Assembly: GCF_004217185.1 (NCBI RefSeq)
Contig: NZ_SHKL01000001.1
Coordinates: 1,572,001 to 1,636,000 of the forward strand
Direction of reading: 5' to 3'
From: Pseudonocardia sediminis
GTDB taxonomy: Bacteria > Actinomycetota > Actinomycetes > Mycobacteriales > Pseudonocardiaceae
DNA: 64,000 nt
Shown here: positions 48,718 to 59,719 of the stretch, piece after piece
Layout: the number at the start of each line of letters is the position of its first letter
How positions within the stretch are numbered: the first letter of the stretch is position 1
Notes under the pieces: generated by a model
The model's input: only the letters and a program-made list of their open reading frames with translations
Told to the model about the DNA's origin: nothing
Databases searched by the model: none
Made by a program: the position numbers and the translations under genes

Positions 48718-49461
48718 CTACAGCTCCTCGTCGTCGCGAGGTCCGTCGTCGCCCGTGGAGGCGGAGCGGACGCCGTCGAGCTCGGCGAGCTCGCCGGCCA
48801 GGCCCGCCAGGTCGCCGCGGCCCTGGAGCAGCAGCGTCAGCGCGGCGACGCGGACGCCGTCGTCGGTGAACGTCTCGCGCTCCACCGACACCTGCGCGAC
48901 GGCGAAACCGGCCCCGGTGCAGCGCTCCAGCACGGTGCGCAGGATGCCGAGACCGTCGGTGTAGCGCAGCCGCAGCATCGGCGGTTCCCGGCGACGTCGG
49001 CGGGTCGCCCGGGCCAGCGGCTGCAGGCCCCGGGTGACCACGAAGTGCCCGGCGGTCGCCACCACGGCGAGGAGGGGGAGCCCCGCCCCGCACGCGCTGC
49101 CGACGGCCGCGGCGAGCCAGATCGTCGCCGCCGTCGTCAGGCCGCGCACGGCGTCCTGCCGGACGAAGATCAGCCCGGCGCCGAGGAAACCGATGCCGGA
49201 GACGATCTGGGCCGCGACCCGGGACGGGTCCAGCGCGATGTTCTCCTGCCCGAGCAGGTCGGCGAAGCCGTACTTCGAGATCAGCACGAACACCGCGGAC
49301 CCGACGCCGACCAGGGTGTGGGTGCGCAGACCCGCGCTCTTCGCGCCGGCCTCGCGTTCCAGGCCGATGACCGTGGTCAGGACGAGGGCGAGCACCACGG
49401 GGAGCGCCAGCTCCCACTGCCGGGGGGTGGACCAGAGCGCGGAGTACCACTCCGGGGGCAT
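48718..49461 (-). CDS. MgtC/SapB-family membrane protein
   Basis: 247 residues. Four to five membrane segments; [26 protein letters not shown] and [12 protein letters not shown] are the family hallmarks. A C-terminal ACT-like soluble domain follows ([19 protein letters not shown] ...). MgtC relatives modulate ATP synthase or Mg2+/pH homeostasis in virulence settings, but many are of unknown role. The gene stands opposite to the Clp-N gene (convergent, 18 bp) and divergent from trmD. Confidence 0.88.
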   Translation of the reverse strand: MPPEWYSALWSTPRQWELALPVVLALVLTTVIGLEREAGAKSAGLRTHTLVGVGSAVFVLISKYGFADLLGQENIALDPSRVAAQIVSGIGFLGAGLIFVRQDAVRGLTTAATIWLAAAVGSACGAGLPLLAVVATAGHFVVTRGLQPLARATRRRRREPPMLRLRYTDGLGILRTVLERCTGAGFAVAQVSVERETFTDDGVRVAALTLLLQGRGDLAGLAGELAELDGVRSASTGDDGPRDDEEL

Positions 49462-49586
49462 GGCCGGGGCTCCTCTCGGAACGATGCACGGGCAGGGCCG
49501 TCGGACAGGTCTGCCGGGCGGGGCTGTCGGACGGGCTCCCGGGCGCGGCGGGGGCGGTCCGCGGGGGCTCTGCGACGATCCGGCGC

Positions 49587-50354
49587 GTGCGGATCGACGT
49601 GGTGAGCATCTTCCCCTCCTATCTCGCGCCGCTGCGCGAGGCCCTGCTGGGCCGGGCGATCTCCCGCGGTCTGCTCGAGCTGACCGTGCACGACCTGCGG
49701 GCCTGGACCCACGACGTGCACCAGGCCGTCGACGACTCGCCCTACGGCGGCGGGCCCGGGATGGTCATGCGCCCGCAGGTGTGGGGCGACGCGCTCGACG
49801 ACGTGCTCGCCGGACCGCCCGCGCGGCTGGTCGTGCCGACGCCGGCCGGGCGGCCGTTCACCCAAGCGCTGGCCCGGGAGTTCTCGGCCGAGGAGCGCCT
49901 GGTGTTCGCCTGCGGCCGGTACGAGGGGATCGACCAGCGGGTGCTCGACGACGCCGCACGCCGCGTCACCGTCGACGAGGTCAGCATCGGCGACTACGTG
50001 CTCGTCGGCGGTGAGGTGGCGGTGCTGGCCATCGTCGAGGCGGTGGTCCGGCTGCTGCCCGGGGTGCTCGGCAACCCGCGCTCGGCGGCCGAGGACTCGT
50101 TCTCCGACGGGCTCCTGGAGGGGCCCGCCTACACCCGTCCGGAGGTCTGGCGCGGTCTCGCGGTGCCCGACGTCCTGCGCAGCGGCAACCACGCCCTGAT
50201 CGACCGCTGGCGCCGCGACCGGTCCCTGGAGCGCACGCACCGGCGTCGCCCGGACCTGCTCGAGGCGCTGCCCGCGGACGCCCTGGACCGCGCCGACCGG
50301 GCCCTTCTCGACGGTCTGGGCGCCGCGGTGGACCCGGGCGGCCCCGAGGGGTGA
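49587..50354 (+). CDS. trmD: tRNA (guanine-37 N1)-methyltransferase
   Basis: 255 residues. TrmD methylates G37 of tRNAs reading CNN codons and prevents +1 frameshifts. The SPOUT trefoil-knot motifs are visible: [51 protein letters not shown], and [16 protein letters not shown]. It is normally next to rimM and rplS; here rplS follows at 218 bp. Confidence 0.96.
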   Translation: MRIDVVSIFPSYLAPLREALLGRAISRGLLELTVHDLRAWTHDVHQAVDDSPYGGGPGMVMRPQVWGDALDDVLAGPPARLVVPTPAGRPFTQALAREFSAEERLVFACGRYEGIDQRVLDDAARRVTVDEVSIGDYVLVGGEVAVLAIVEAVVRLLPGVLGNPRSAAEDSFSDGLLEGPAYTRPEVWRGLAVPDVLRSGNHALIDRWRRDRSLERTHRRRPDLLEALPADALDRADRALLDGLGAAVDPGGPEG

Positions 50355-50423
50355 CCTGGGGGTGACCGGAGGGGTGAACCGCGCCCGACCCCACCGGGTG
50401 TCCGGGCGGCCGGGCGTGTCTGG

Positions 50424-50429
50424 CACTAT
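50424..50429 (+). promoter_or_regulatory. Candidate -10 of rplS
   Basis: CACTAT inside TCTGGCACTATGG, about 145 bp before the rplS ATG, matching the wording before rpsP. It implies a long untranslated leader. Confidence 0.35.
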
Positions 50430-50572
50430 GGACGGGTTGCCAGCGCCCGGTGCGTCGTCCCTTCGACAGGGATCGTGCCGGTGGGCGCACCCGCCTCTCG
50501 CGGGCGAGGCCCACACGGCCGCGGCACCGACCGACGAGAACCAACGTACGACCACGAGGACGGACCTTCGCG

Positions 50573-50932
50573 ATGAACACCCTGGACGCACTGGACGCGC
50601 AGATGCTGCGCTCCGACATCCCCGCCTTCCGGCCGGGTGACACGCTCAAGGTGCACGTGAAGGTCATCGAGGGCAGCCGCTCACGTGTCCAGGTGTTCCA
50701 GGGCGTGGCGATCCGTCGTCACGGCGAGGGCGCACGGGAGACCTTCACCGTCCGCAAGATCTCGTTCGGTGTCGGCGTCGAGCGCACCTTCCCGGTGCAC
50801 TCGCCCAACATCGACAAGATCGAGGTCGCGACCCGCGGCGACGTGCGTCGCGCGAAGCTCTACTACCTCCGTGACCTGCGCGGTAAGGCCGCAAAGATCA
50901 AGGAGCGTCGAGAGACTCCTTCCGCGTCGTGA
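50573..50932 (+). CDS. rplS: Ribosomal protein bL19
   Basis: 119 residues, standard for L19, at the 30S-50S interface. Starts [19 protein letters not shown]; conserved [37 protein letters not shown] and [13 protein letters not shown]. The 218-bp leader contains no gene. Confidence 0.96.
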   Translation: MNTLDALDAQMLRSDIPAFRPGDTLKVHVKVIEGSRSRVQVFQGVAIRRHGEGARETFTVRKISFGVGVERTFPVHSPNIDKIEVATRGDVRRAKLYYLRDLRGKAAKIKERRETPSAS

Positions 50933-50962
50933 CCGTCACCCCGTCGTGATGGTTCGGTGACG

Positions 50963-50968
50963 TAACCT
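50963..50968 (+). promoter_or_regulatory. Candidate -10 of lepB (leaderless)
   Basis: TAACCT ends 6 nt before GTG 50975. This supports the far-upstream start and thus the long form of LepB. Confidence 0.42.
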
Positions 50969-50974
50969 CGTCCT

Positions 50975-53842
50975 GTGGCATTCCCCGAGCTCCCCGATGA
51001 TCGCCGGGCCCGCCCCCGTCGGTATCGCGGCAGTGATGATGCCCCGGCGGAGCAGGACGACCGGCCCCGTCGCCCCCGTGGCGACCGGGCCGACGAGGTG
51101 GACCGCCCCGGCCGTCGTGACGGGGCGTCCCACCGCCCGCCGGCCGACGAGGCCGGTGTCGCGGAGGAGCAGGACTTCCTGCTCGGTGCCGCACTGCAGC
51201 GCGGGGTGCCCGCCCGTTACGGCGCACGCCCGCCCGGCCCGGACGGTGAACCCGTCCCGGAGCGGCCCCGGGTGAGCCGCTCCCGCCGCGCCGAGGACCG
51301 TGACGCCGGTGCCTCCGGCCGGCACGGAGCGGTCGCGAACGGATCGCACGACCGCGGTGGCAACGGGTACGGCCCCCACGGGCACGCCCCGAACGGCTCC
51401 GGCGCGAACGGACACAACGGCTACGGGTACGACGGCAACGGTCACGGGGCCGGTGACGACGGCCGTGCCGCCGACGAGACGTCCCGCCGTCGCCCCTCGG
51501 AGCGGATCCGGGACTCCTACGCCTTCGACGGCACCGGTCCCGACACCGGGCCGCGCCGCCGCCCTCCCCGCGAGGAGCGCCCGCCGCCGCGGTCCCGCAC
51601 CACCGGGAACGGCCGCGCTCCCGGCGATGACGTCGACCGTCCCCGCCGCGACGACGCGCTGCGTTCCCGCCACGCCCCCGGCCCGGACGACGTCGCGCCA
51701 CCGCCTGCGCGCCGGCCGCGCCTCGACGAGCCGCCCCGCATCGACGACCCACCCCGATTCGACGGCGGCGTCCCGCCGCCCGCCGCGACCGGGTCGCACC
51801 GCGCCCGCGGTCCCGTCGCGCCGGACGACCGCATCCGCCCGGACCGGGCGCGCCCGGACGTCGAGCAGAACGGTGCGTCCCGGACGGGCCGCCGCCGAGC
51901 GCAGGAGCCCGTCGCCCCGCCGTACCCCGACCAGATCACCGGCTGGAACCAGGACGGGGTCCCCGACGGCCCCGCTCGCAACGGCTCGGACCGCAACGGT
52001 CGCGGCGGCCCCGACGGCATCGGCGCCGGCCGCAACGGCCGGGGACCCGTCGGTCACGAGCCCGGCCGCCCCGACGGGCGTCAGCGCCACGATCAGGACG
52101 CCTACGGCGAGCGGTCGTACGCCGACGAGCCCACGTCCCGCCGGAGGGCCCCCTCCTCCCGCCCGGGACCGGGCGAGCCCGTTCCGCCGCGTACCTCCGA
52201 GTGGCCGCCCCCGGGCCGTCGCGCGGCCGATCCCTCCGCGCCCGCGCCCGCGTACGCGGACGAGCCGGGCGCACGTCGCCGGGCACCGGAACCGTCCGGT
52301 CCCCGCGCCTACGCCGGCGACGAGCCGGTCCGCCGTCCCCGTGATCCGCTCGGCCCGCCGATGCCGCCCGCCGACGCCCCGGACCCGCGCCGCACCCGTC
52401 GTGACCCCGAGGATCTCCGCGGGGCCGACCCCCGCGGGGCCGACCCCCGCGGAGCCGTTCCGCATGCCGAGCCGGGCCGCTACGGCCGTCCGGATCCCGG
52501 AGCCGCGGGGGAACGCCCGGTGCGCCCGCGCGGCGACGCCGCCGACCCGTCCCGCCGACCGGTGGCCCCGGGCGACGACCGACCGGTACCGACCGAGGCG
52601 ATCGCCGCGGCGGCAGCCCCGGCCGACCTCGACGACGCCGGAACCCGCGACGCGGAGATCGGGGACGACGCGGCCCAGGACACGACCGCGCTCCCGGGCC
52701 GGCGCCGCCGCGCCGCCGGGACCCGCGGACGGGGCCGCTCCGCCGTGCCCCCGGCCGCGACCGACGTCGACGGCACCGCGCGGGCCCGTGACCCCGTCCG
52801 CGGTGATCCGGACGACGGGGACCGGCCGGGCGCAGCGGCGCTCGCCGACCCACCCGACGACGATCCGGACGCCACGGTCGCCGCCGACACCGACGGTCCG
52901 CGCGAGGGGAAGCGCAGCGGGCCGGCCGGGGTCGCCGGGAAGATCGCGGCACTGACGTCGAAGGGCGGCAGGTCCAAGGGCGACGACGGCGAGAAGAAGC
53001 CGATGTCGTTCTGGAAGGAGCTGCCGCTGCTGGTCGGCGTGGCACTGGTGCTCACGTTCCTGATCTCGACGTTCGTGGCGAAGGTCTTCGTCATCCCGTC
53101 CGGGTCGATGGAGACGACGCTGCACGGCTGCACCGGCTGCACGAACGACCGCGTGCTCGTCGACAAGGTCACCTACAACTTCACCGACATCTCGCCCGGT
53201 GACGTCGTGGTCTTCCGCGGGCCGGACAGCTGGTCCAACTCGGAGTACGAGCTCGACCAGCCCTCGAGCGCGCTCACGCGGGGTCTGCAGATGGCCGGGT
53301 CGTTGATCGGGCTGTCGCCGCCGGACGAGAAGGACTTCGTCAAGCGCGTGATCGCCGTCGGCGGGCAGACCGTGGCCTGCTGCGACGCGCTCAACCAGGT
53401 GATGGTCGACGGGCAGCCGCTCGACGAGCCCTACATCTACTACCTGCCCGAGGCCGGTCCGGCCCGGCAGATCCCGTTCGGGCCGATCACGGTGCCGCAG
53501 GGCGAGATGTGGATGATGGGCGACTCGCGGAACAACTCGGCCGACTCGCGGGCGTCCGGGCACGGCCCGGTGCCGGAGGAGAACGTCATCGGCAAGGTGC
53601 GCCTGATCGTGCTGCCGTTCGACCGGTTCGGCTGGGTCGACGCGGTCGATCCGCAGACCACGCAGACGGCCGCGGGCCCGGAGAGCTCCGGGGGGCTCCC
53701 GGCCGGGGCGCCGCTGGCGCTCGGCATGATGGGGGCCTTCCCGTTCGCCCTCGGGAGGCGGCGCGCACTGCGCCGCCGCGCCGAGGAGGAGCGGTTCCTG
53801 CCCCTGACGCGCCGCCGGAGCCGGTGGCGCGCGACATCCTGA
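50975..53842 (+). CDS. lepB: Signal peptidase I with giant disordered N-terminus
   Basis: 955 residues. The enzyme proper is only the last 280: a membrane anchor (about 680-703), catalytic Ser711 in IPSGSMETT, catalytic Lys790 in KRVIAVGG, and the [11 protein letters not shown] box, then a weak second hydrophobic segment and a basic tail. Residues 1 to about 670 are Arg/Pro/Asp/Gly-rich with no fold I recognise. ATG 53003 would give a normal-sized protein of 279 residues. The long form is favoured by an uninterrupted frame and the -10 element before GTG 50975, but other frames in this GC-rich stretch are open too. Signal peptidase I cleaves secreted preproteins on the outer membrane face. Confidence 0.85.
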   Translation: MAFPELPDDRRARPRRYRGSDDAPAEQDDRPRRPRGDRADEVDRPGRRDGASHRPPADEAGVAEEQDFLLGAALQRGVPARYGARPPGPDGEPVPERPRVSRSRRAEDRDAGASGRHGAVANGSHDRGGNGYGPHGHAPNGSGANGHNGYGYDGNGHGAGDDGRAADETSRRRPSERIRDSYAFDGTGPDTGPRRRPPREERPPPRSRTTGNGRAPGDDVDRPRRDDALRSRHAPGPDDVAPPPARRPRLDEPPRIDDPPRFDGGVPPPAATGSHRARGPVAPDDRIRPDRARPDVEQNGASRTGRRRAQEPVAPPYPDQITGWNQDGVPDGPARNGSDRNGRGGPDGIGAGRNGRGPVGHEPGRPDGRQRHDQDAYGERSYADEPTSRRRAPSSRPGPGEPVPPRTSEWPPPGRRAADPSAPAPAYADEPGARRRAPEPSGPRAYAGDEPVRRPRDPLGPPMPPADAPDPRRTRRDPEDLRGADPRGADPRGAVPHAEPGRYGRPDPGAAGERPVRPRGDAADPSRRPVAPGDDRPVPTEAIAAAAAPADLDDAGTRDAEIGDDAAQDTTALPGRRRRAAGTRGRGRSAVPPAATDVDGTARARDPVRGDPDDGDRPGAAALADPPDDDPDATVAADTDGPREGKRSGPAGVAGKIAALTSKGGRSKGDDGEKKPMSFWKELPLLVGVALVLTFLISTFVAKVFVIPSGSMETTLHGCTGCTNDRVLVDKVTYNFTDISPGDVVVFRGPDSWSNSEYELDQPSSALTRGLQMAGSLIGLSPPDEKDFVKRVIAVGGQTVACCDALNQVMVDGQPLDEPYIYYLPEAGPARQIPFGPITVPQGEMWMMGDSRNNSADSRASGHGPVPEENVIGKVRLIVLPFDRFGWVDAVDPQTTQTAAGPESSGGLPAGAPLALGMMGAFPFALGRRRALRRRAEEERFLPLTRRRSRWRATS

Positions 53843-53853
53843 CCGGGAGAGCG

Positions 53854-54720
53854 GTGCCGGTTCCCGTCCCGCGGTCGCGCCGGAAGCCGGCGCGCCGCCC
53901 CCGCAAGCCCGCCCAGGTCCTGCCCGGGTCGCTGCGGCCGCCGCGTGCGGTCGTGCGCGACTCCGGGAGCTGGACGCTGCAGGCGACCCTGCAGCGCTAC
54001 GGGCTCGGCCCCGTCGCGGGCGTCGACGAGGCCGGTCGCGGCGCGAGTGCCGGGCCGCTCGTCGTGGCGGCGTGCGTGCTGCGCCCCTCGGACGCGAAGG
54101 CGCTCGACGGGCTGACCGACTCCAAACTGCTGACCCCCGCGGCCCGCGACCACTGGTTCGAGGTGATCGCGCGCCGGGCCGTCGACCTCGCCGTGGTGGT
54201 GATCCCGTCGACGGAGGTCGACCGGCGCGGGGTGCACGTCGCGAACATCGAGGGCATGCGGCGCGCCGTGGCGGGGCTGTCCGCGCCTCCGGGCTACGTG
54301 TTGACCGACGGGTTCGCCGTGCGGGGGTTCGGACGTCCGGCCCTGGCCGTACCCAAGGGCGACCGGGTCGCGGCCTGCGTCGCCGCCGCGTCGGTGCTGG
54401 CGAAGGTGACCCGGGACCGGCTGATGGTCGAGCTCGACGACGTCCGTCCGGGCTACGGGTTCGCGGTGCACAAGGGCTACAGCACGCCCGAACACGAGGC
54501 CGCGCTGACCGCGCTGGGCCCCTGCGACGACCACCGGTTCTCGTTCGCGAACGTGGCGGCGGTGGCCGGGCGCGGCGGTGTGCCCGGGCTGGTCCACAAT
54601 GAGTCGGCGGCGGAGACGGACGGGCCCGGCCCGGACGACGACGTGGACGAGGTGGACCCGGCGGAGCTCGCCGGTCTCCGCGAACCGATGGACAGCGTCA
54701 CGGGAGGGGCAGGCCAGTGA
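53854..54720 (+). CDS. rnhB: Ribonuclease HII
   Basis: 288 residues. It removes ribonucleotides and RNA from RNA-DNA hybrids. Catalytic acids are seen in [16 protein letters not shown] (Asp, Glu), YVLTDGFAV (Asp) and [11 protein letters not shown] (Asp). The tail beyond residue 240 is acidic and unrelated to catalysis. GTG 53854 lies 11 bp past the lepB stop after GGGAGA; in-frame GTG 53824, overlapping lepB, is an alternative. It is coupled to the DUF2469 gene by GTGA. Confidence 0.94.
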   Translation: MPVPVPRSRRKPARRPRKPAQVLPGSLRPPRAVVRDSGSWTLQATLQRYGLGPVAGVDEAGRGASAGPLVVAACVLRPSDAKALDGLTDSKLLTPAARDHWFEVIARRAVDLAVVVIPSTEVDRRGVHVANIEGMRRAVAGLSAPPGYVLTDGFAVRGFGRPALAVPKGDRVAACVAAASVLAKVTRDRLMVELDDVRPGYGFAVHKGYSTPEHEAALTALGPCDDHRFSFANVAAVAGRGGVPGLVHNESAAETDGPGPDDDVDEVDPAELAGLREPMDSVTGGAGQ

Positions 54721-55040
54721 GCGCCGAGGATCTCGAGAAGTACGAGACCGAGATGGAGCTCACGCTCTACAAGGAGTACCGCGACATCGTCGCCCAGTTC
54801 TCCTACGTCGTGGAGACCGAGCGCCGCTTCTACCTGGCGAACTCCGTGGACGTGGCCCCGCGCAACGCCGACGGCGAGGTCTACTTCGAGGTCCGGATGT
54901 CGGACGCGTGGGTGTGGGACATGTACCGGCCGGCGCGGTTCGTGAAGAACGTGCGGGTGGTGACGTTCAAGGACGTCAACATCGAGGAGCTGGACACCCC
55001 GGACCTGCGCCTGCCGGAGACCGACACCTTCGGGGGCTGA
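54717..55040 (+). CDS. DUF2469 protein (Rv2901c-like)
   Basis: 107 residues, starting [20 protein letters not shown] and containing [25 protein letters not shown]. This actinobacteria-specific family is encoded after rnhB in the same order here. Function unknown, but the conserved place beside lepB/rnhB and strong sequence conservation suggest a housekeeping role. The start overlaps the rnhB stop. Confidence 0.92.
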   Translation: MSAEDLEKYETEMELTLYKEYRDIVAQFSYVVETERRFYLANSVDVAPRNADGEVYFEVRMSDAWVWDMYRPARFVKNVRVVTFKDVNIEELDTPDLRLPETDTFGG

Positions 55041-55172
55041 TCTCAGCACGGGCCACCGACGATTTCTCCCGGGGAGTCGTCGACACCCGAGGGTTGTCCC
55101 CAACACGGCACGCCCATCCACAATTTTCGATTCGCCGGTGCGGCGGGCCCCGCGGACGCGATCGTTGTCCCC

Positions 55173-55535
55173 ATGGCAGCGAAGGACGATCTGGGCCGGC
55201 GCGGTGAGGACACCGCCGCCGAGTACCTGCGGGACACCCACGGGATGGTGGTGCTGTCCCGGAACTGGCGGTGCCGCGAGGGCGAGCTGGACATCGTCCT
55301 GACCGACCCCGAGCACCGCCTCGTCGTGTGTGAGGTCAAGACGCGGTCCGGGGTCGGGTTCGGCGAACCGGCGGAGTCGATCACGCCGCGCAAGGTGCGC
55401 CGGATCCGGCGTCTGGCCCGGGCGTGGATGGCCGCGCACCACGTCGGCTGGGTGGAACTGCGGTTCGACGTCGTCGCGGTGCTGATGCCGCCGGGCCGCG
55501 AGACCACCATCGCCTACTACCCGGCGGCGTTCTGA
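55173..55535 (+). CDS. yraN: UPF0102 (YraN) endonuclease-like protein
   Basis: 120 residues. Restriction-endonuclease-like fold: GRRGEDTAAEYL, then EGELDIVLTDPEHRLVVCEVKTRSG, with the D ... ExK pattern of this fold. Function unproven; it is often next to comM. ATG 55173 forms part of a TTGTCCCCA string. Stop and comM start overlap (TGATG). Confidence 0.92.
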   Translation: MAAKDDLGRRGEDTAAEYLRDTHGMVVLSRNWRCREGELDIVLTDPEHRLVVCEVKTRSGVGFGEPAESITPRKVRRIRRLARAWMAAHHVGWVELRFDVVAVLMPPGRETTIAYYPAAF

Positions 55536-57052
55536 TGGGCGGCCTCGCGCGGGTGTGGTCGGTGGCGGTGGACGGCGTCGACGGCGTCCCGGTGGAGATC
55601 GAGGCCGCGATCGGCGGCGGAATGCCCGGAGTGCACCTGCTCGGTCTGCCGGACGCGTCGCTGCAGGAGTCGAAGGACCGGGTCCGGTCCGCCGTCGTGC
55701 ACTCGGGGCGGAACTGGCCCAACGAGCGGATCATCCTCGCGCTCTCCCCGGCGACCCTGCGCAAGACCGGGAGCGGGTTCGACACCGCCCTGGCCTGCGC
55801 GGTCCTCGCGGCCGCCGGCGGGGTGCGCCGCGACCGGCTCGACGGCACGGCTCTGCTCGGCGAGCTCGCCCTGGACGGGCGGATCCGCCCGGTACGCGGC
55901 GTGCTGCCCTGCCTGCTCGCGGCGCGGGCGGCCGGGCTGGCCCGGGTCGTGGTCCCGATGGCCGCCCTGCCCGAGGCGGCGCTGGTCGACGGCCTGGAGG
56001 TCTACGGCGCGGACTCGCTGTCCGACGTCCTGGCCTGGCTCGACGGCGACCTCGGGCTCGACCGCCCGGAACCGGCGCCCGCTGGCCCCGACCGTCCCGA
56101 GATGCCCGAGCTCGCCGACGTCGTCGGGCAGCCGGACGCGCGCCGGGCGCTGGAGATCGCGGCGGCGGGCGGGCACCACATGCTCATGGTCGGCCCGCCC
56201 GGCACCGGGAAGACGATGCTCGCCCAGCGGATCGTCGGCCTGTTGCCGGAGCTGAACCGCACCGAGGCGCTGCAGCTGGCCGGGATCCGGTCGGTGGCCG
56301 GGCGCCTGGGCACCGACGCGCCGCTGAGCACGCTCGCGCCGTTCGTGGCGCCGCACCACTCGGCGTCGGCGGCGGCGCTGCTCGGCGGCGGTAGCCGGAT
56401 CGCCCGGCCCGGTGCGGTGTCGCTGGCGCACAAGGGAGTCCTCTTCGTCGACGAGACCCCGCACTGGTCGGCACACCTCCTCGACGCCCTGCGCACGCCG
56501 CTGGAGGAGGGGGAGGTGCGCCTGGCCCGCGCCGAGGGCACGGTCCGGTACCCGGCCCGGTTCCAGCTCGTGCTCGCCGCGAACCCGTGCCCCTGCGCAC
56601 CGGCCAACGACCGGGACTGCATCTGCCCGGTGTCGGTGCGCCGTCGCTACTTCGGCCGGCTCTCCGGACCGTTGCTGGACCGGGTCGACCTGCGGGTGAA
56701 GATGCACCCCGTCACGGTCCTGGGTGCCGGCACCGACGAGCCGGGGGAGTGCACCGCCGTGGTGCGCAAACGGGTCCTCGACGCCCGCGACACCGCCGCG
56801 CAGCGGTGGTCGGGGCACGGGTGGCGCTGCAACGCCGACGTCCCGGGCACGGTGCTGCGCACGCGGTTCGCGCTGCCGCCGCCGGTGGTCGAGCCGCTGA
56901 CGAGCCGGATGGAGGCCGGTGAGCTGTCGGCGCGCGGCGCCGACCGGGCACTGCGGGTCGCCTGGACCCTGGCCGACCTGGCCGGAGCCGAACGCCCGGA
57001 CCGGACCATGGTCACCGAGGCGCTCTTCTACCGCGAACGGAGTGAGACATGA
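55535..57052 (+). CDS. comM: Mg-chelatase-like AAA+ ATPase, YifB/ComM family
   Basis: 505 residues. ComM is a hexameric helicase that extends branch migration during natural transformation in proteobacteria. The Lon-protease-like N-terminal domain (1-180) has IEAAIGGGMPGVHLLGLPDASLQESKDRV. The AAA+ domain has Walker A GPPGTGKTML (Lys226) and Walker B LFVDETPHW, and the C-terminal domain ends with a helical bundle. Arranged as yraN-comM-dprA, a conserved set. Natural transformation by this organism is not shown. Confidence 0.93.
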   Translation: MGGLARVWSVAVDGVDGVPVEIEAAIGGGMPGVHLLGLPDASLQESKDRVRSAVVHSGRNWPNERIILALSPATLRKTGSGFDTALACAVLAAAGGVRRDRLDGTALLGELALDGRIRPVRGVLPCLLAARAAGLARVVVPMAALPEAALVDGLEVYGADSLSDVLAWLDGDLGLDRPEPAPAGPDRPEMPELADVVGQPDARRALEIAAAGGHHMLMVGPPGTGKTMLAQRIVGLLPELNRTEALQLAGIRSVAGRLGTDAPLSTLAPFVAPHHSASAAALLGGGSRIARPGAVSLAHKGVLFVDETPHWSAHLLDALRTPLEEGEVRLARAEGTVRYPARFQLVLAANPCPCAPANDRDCICPVSVRRRYFGRLSGPLLDRVDLRVKMHPVTVLGAGTDEPGECTAVVRKRVLDARDTAAQRWSGHGWRCNADVPGTVLRTRFALPPPVVEPLTSRMEAGELSARGADRALRVAWTLADLAGAERPDRTMVTEALFYRERSET

Positions 57053-58230
57053 GCGCTGTGACGACGGACCTCGCCGCCGGCCACACCGGCGTCCCGGACG
57101 AGGTCCTGAAGGCCCGGGCCTACCTGCTGCGGGTGGCCGAGCCGCCGTGCCGCGAGGTGGTGGACCTGGTCCGGCAGTACGGGCCGGTGGAAGCCGCGGA
57201 CCGGATCCGCCACGGGGTGCTGTCCGATCCTCTGTCCAAGAAGGTCCAGGCACGCCGCGCGCACGACCGCGCCGAGGCCGACCTCGAGGCCGCCCACGCC
57301 GTCGGGGCGCGGCTGCTGGTTCCCGAGGACCCGGAGTGGCCGGCGTGGCCGTTCACCGCCTTCGGCACCCGCGGGGCGCTGGCGAAGCCGGAGCTCGCCC
57401 CGCCGGTCGCGGTCTGGGTGCGTGGCGCCCGGTCGCTGTCGGAGCTGTGCGAGCCGGCGGTGTCGATCGTCGGGTCGCGTGCCGCCACCGGTTACGGCAC
57501 GCACGCCGCGGCCGAGTTCGGCTCGGTGCTCGCCGCGGCCGGCGTCGGCGTGATCTCCGGGGCCGCGTTCGGGATCGACGCCGCCGCGCACCGGGGTGCG
57601 CTCGCCGTCGGCGGGCCGACCGTGGCCGTGCTGGCCTGCGGCCCGGACCGCGCCTACCCGGCGGCGCACGAGTCGCTCCTCGAGCGGATCGCGGCCTCCG
57701 GGGCGATCGTCAGCGAGTACCCGCCCGGCGCGGTGCCGGCCCGGCACCGGTTCCTGGTCCGCAACCGCCTGCTCGCGGCGATGGGCGGCGGCTGCGTGGT
57801 CGTCGAGGCCGGCGCGCGCAGCGGGTCGCAGCGCACCGCCTCCGACGCCCGGACCCTGGGCCGCCCGGTGATGGCGGTGCCCGGCCCGGTCACCTCGGCC
57901 ATGTCGGTCGGGTGCCACGAGCTGGTCCGCGCCGGGGCGGAGCTCGTCGGGCGCCCGGAGCACGTACTGGAGACGGTCGGCCGCCTCGGGGTGGACCTGG
58001 CCGCGGCCCCGGCCCGTCCCCGTCGTCCGACCGACGGCCTGGACCCCGACGCCGCGGTCGTCCACGACGCCCTCCCGACCCGCGCGGCCTGGCCGGTCGA
58101 CCGCCTGACCGAGGAGTCCGGCCTCCCCGCCGAGATCGTCCGCGCCTCCCTGGTCGATCTCGAGGAGCGAGGCCTGGCCGAGTACGTCCACGGTCTCTGG
58201 CAACGCCCGGCCCCGTCACCCCGGCGCTGA
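57049..58230 (+). CDS. dprA: DNA processing protein DprA
   Basis: 393 residues. DprA loads RecA onto incoming single-stranded DNA. The Rossmann-like core has [39 protein letters not shown] (the RNR motif) and [17 protein letters not shown]-terminal winged helix (about 325-390) follows. The start overlaps comM by ATGA. A 577-bp gap separates it from xerC. Confidence 0.95.
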   Translation: MSAVTTDLAAGHTGVPDEVLKARAYLLRVAEPPCREVVDLVRQYGPVEAADRIRHGVLSDPLSKKVQARRAHDRAEADLEAAHAVGARLLVPEDPEWPAWPFTAFGTRGALAKPELAPPVAVWVRGARSLSELCEPAVSIVGSRAATGYGTHAAAEFGSVLAAAGVGVISGAAFGIDAAAHRGALAVGGPTVAVLACGPDRAYPAAHESLLERIAASGAIVSEYPPGAVPARHRFLVRNRLLAAMGGGCVVVEAGARSGSQRTASDARTLGRPVMAVPGPVTSAMSVGCHELVRAGAELVGRPEHVLETVGRLGVDLAAAPARPRRPTDGLDPDAAVVHDALPTRAAWPVDRLTEESGLPAEIVRASLVDLEERGLAEYVHGLWQRPAPSPRR

Positions 58231-58807
58231 CGGCGCCCGCGGCAGCCGGACCCGCGGTGCGACGGGCCCGACGCGCGGGGCGGTGTCTCGAGGGGGCGCG
58301 TGGACGCACGGGCGCGTGGTCGCCGGGCACCGGGAAGCGCTGCTACCGGGGAGCGCTGCCGGCGGGAGGCGTGGGCGCTGGGCGCTGCCACCGGGGCTCG
58401 GGTGCCGGGCTGCGCGCTGCGCGGCACCCGGCGCGGCGTCTCGGCAGTCGGCAGCGCCGTCGAGTGTCACCTCCCGCCGGTCGGACGACCATCAGGTTGC
58501 GCTCGCCGCCCATCGCTCCGCGGCGAGACGTCGGCAGACACACCATGGCTGCTGCAAGGGGATCGCGGATCCATGGCGCGTCGTTCGCCGACCCGTCGGG
58601 CTGACGCCACTCCCCGCCGAGCCGCCTCGCGCGGGGTCACCGGAGCAGCCGGCGCCCACCTCGGCCGGCAGAGTGTGCAAACGGGCCGGCCGGACTCCGG
58701 GTCGCAGTGGCCCCGGAGCGTCGGGGCGCGGTGGTCGACCGCCTCGACCGGAGCGGCACGCGTGGCGGTGCTTGATAACGCCCCGGCGGGCGCGCAGGGT
58801 CGCCGGT
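58231..58807. other. Gap between dprA and xerC
   Basis: No credible gene: the open frames here carry no family signature, and frames on both strands are open because of GC bias. Base composition resembles its neighbours. A TTGATAAC string about 30 bp before the xerC start is a weak -10 candidate. No repeat beyond short GCGCTG copies was noticed. Confidence 0.5.
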
Positions 58808-59719
58808 ATGAGCGAACCCACCCTGGCACCGGACGTCGCGGCGGCGGTGGAGGCGTTCGCCGAGTACCTCACGCACGAGCGCGGGCGCTCCCGGCACACC
58901 GTGCGCGGCTACCGTTCGGACCTGGCCGACCTCCTGCGTGGGTTGCCGGTCCTCTCGGACCTGGACCTGGCGCACCTGCGGGACCGGCTGGCCGAGACCC
59001 GTGCCGCCGGAGCGGGCCGGGCCACGCTCGCCCGCCGGGCCGCGGCCGCCCGCACGTTCGGTGCCTGGGCGGTGCGCACCGGGCGTCTCGACACCGACCC
59101 GGCGATCCGGCTCGGCTCCCCGCGGGCCGGGACAGTCCTGCCCGAGGTGCTCGACGCCGGTGAGGCGGCCTCGGTGCTGGACGCGGCCACCTCGGGCGCG
59201 GCCGAGGACACCCCGGAGGCACTGCGCGACCTCCTAGTCCTGGAACTGCTCTACGCCACCGGTATCCGGGTCGGCGAGCTGTGCGGCCTCGACGTCGACG
59301 ACGTCGACGAGAGCACCCGTACGCTGCGCGTGCTGGGCAAGGGGAACCGCGAACGGACCGTCGTGTTCGGCGTGCCGGCGGCCCGTACCCTGCACCGCTG
59401 GCGCGAGATCGGCCGCCCGGCCCTGGTGACCGCGGGGTCACCGCCGGCGCTGCTGCTCGGGGTCCGCGGCGGGCGGCTGGACCCCCGGGTCGCCCGGACC
59501 GTCGTGCATCGCGCGATCGGCGCAGTGCCGGGGCTCGCGGACACCGGACCGCACGGTCTGCGGCATGCTGCGGCCACCCATCTGCTCGAGGGCGGGGCCG
59601 ACCTCCGTTACGTACAGGAGTTACTCGGTCACGCTACGCTGTCGACGACACAGATCTACACGCATGTCACGGTCGATCGGCTGAAGGTGGTTCATGATCA
59701 GGCCCACCCCAGGGCGTGA
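58808..59719 (+). CDS. xerC: Tyrosine recombinase XerC
   Basis: 303 residues, standard for XerC, which with XerD resolves chromosome dimers at dif. The catalytic residues are Arg154 (GIRVGEL), His249-x2-Arg252 (HGLRH), His275 (LLGHATLS) and Tyr284 (TQIYTH). The N-terminal SAM-like domain spans 10-100. It is in the core order dprA-xerC-whiG, not in an integron or phage context. The stop lies inside the start region of the sigma factor gene. Confidence 0.95.
   Translation: MSEPTLAPDVAAAVEAFAEYLTHERGRSRHTVRGYRSDLADLLRGLPVLSDLDLAHLRDRLAETRAAGAGRATLARRAAAARTFGAWAVRTGRLDTDPAIRLGSPRAGTVLPEVLDAGEAASVLDAATSGAAEDTPEALRDLLVLELLYATGIRVGELCGLDVDDVDESTRTLRVLGKGNRERTVVFGVPAARTLHRWREIGRPALVTAGSPPALLLGVRGGRLDPRVARTVVHRAIGAVPGLADTGPHGLRHAAATHLLEGGADLRYVQELLGHATLSTTQIYTHVTVDRLKVVHDQAHPRA

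Noticed and set aside
51300-52955. 551-codon plus-strand frame inside the lepB head
   Set aside because: Thr/Pro/Arg-only composition in an alternate frame, with no ribosome-binding site. A frame shadow.
50936-53563. 875-codon minus-strand frame opposite the lepB N-terminal region
   Set aside because: No start context, no family resemblance and low-complexity Val/Gly/Arg composition. It does warn that the long lepB head is in a stretch where several frames are open.
58231-58807. Small gene between dprA and xerC
   Set aside because: Open frames in all directions have no recognisable start or motif; composition is intergenic-like.
58808-59719. Integrase of a mobile element
   Set aside because: It has the length and location of core XerC, with no att repeats, excisionase or phage genes nearby.
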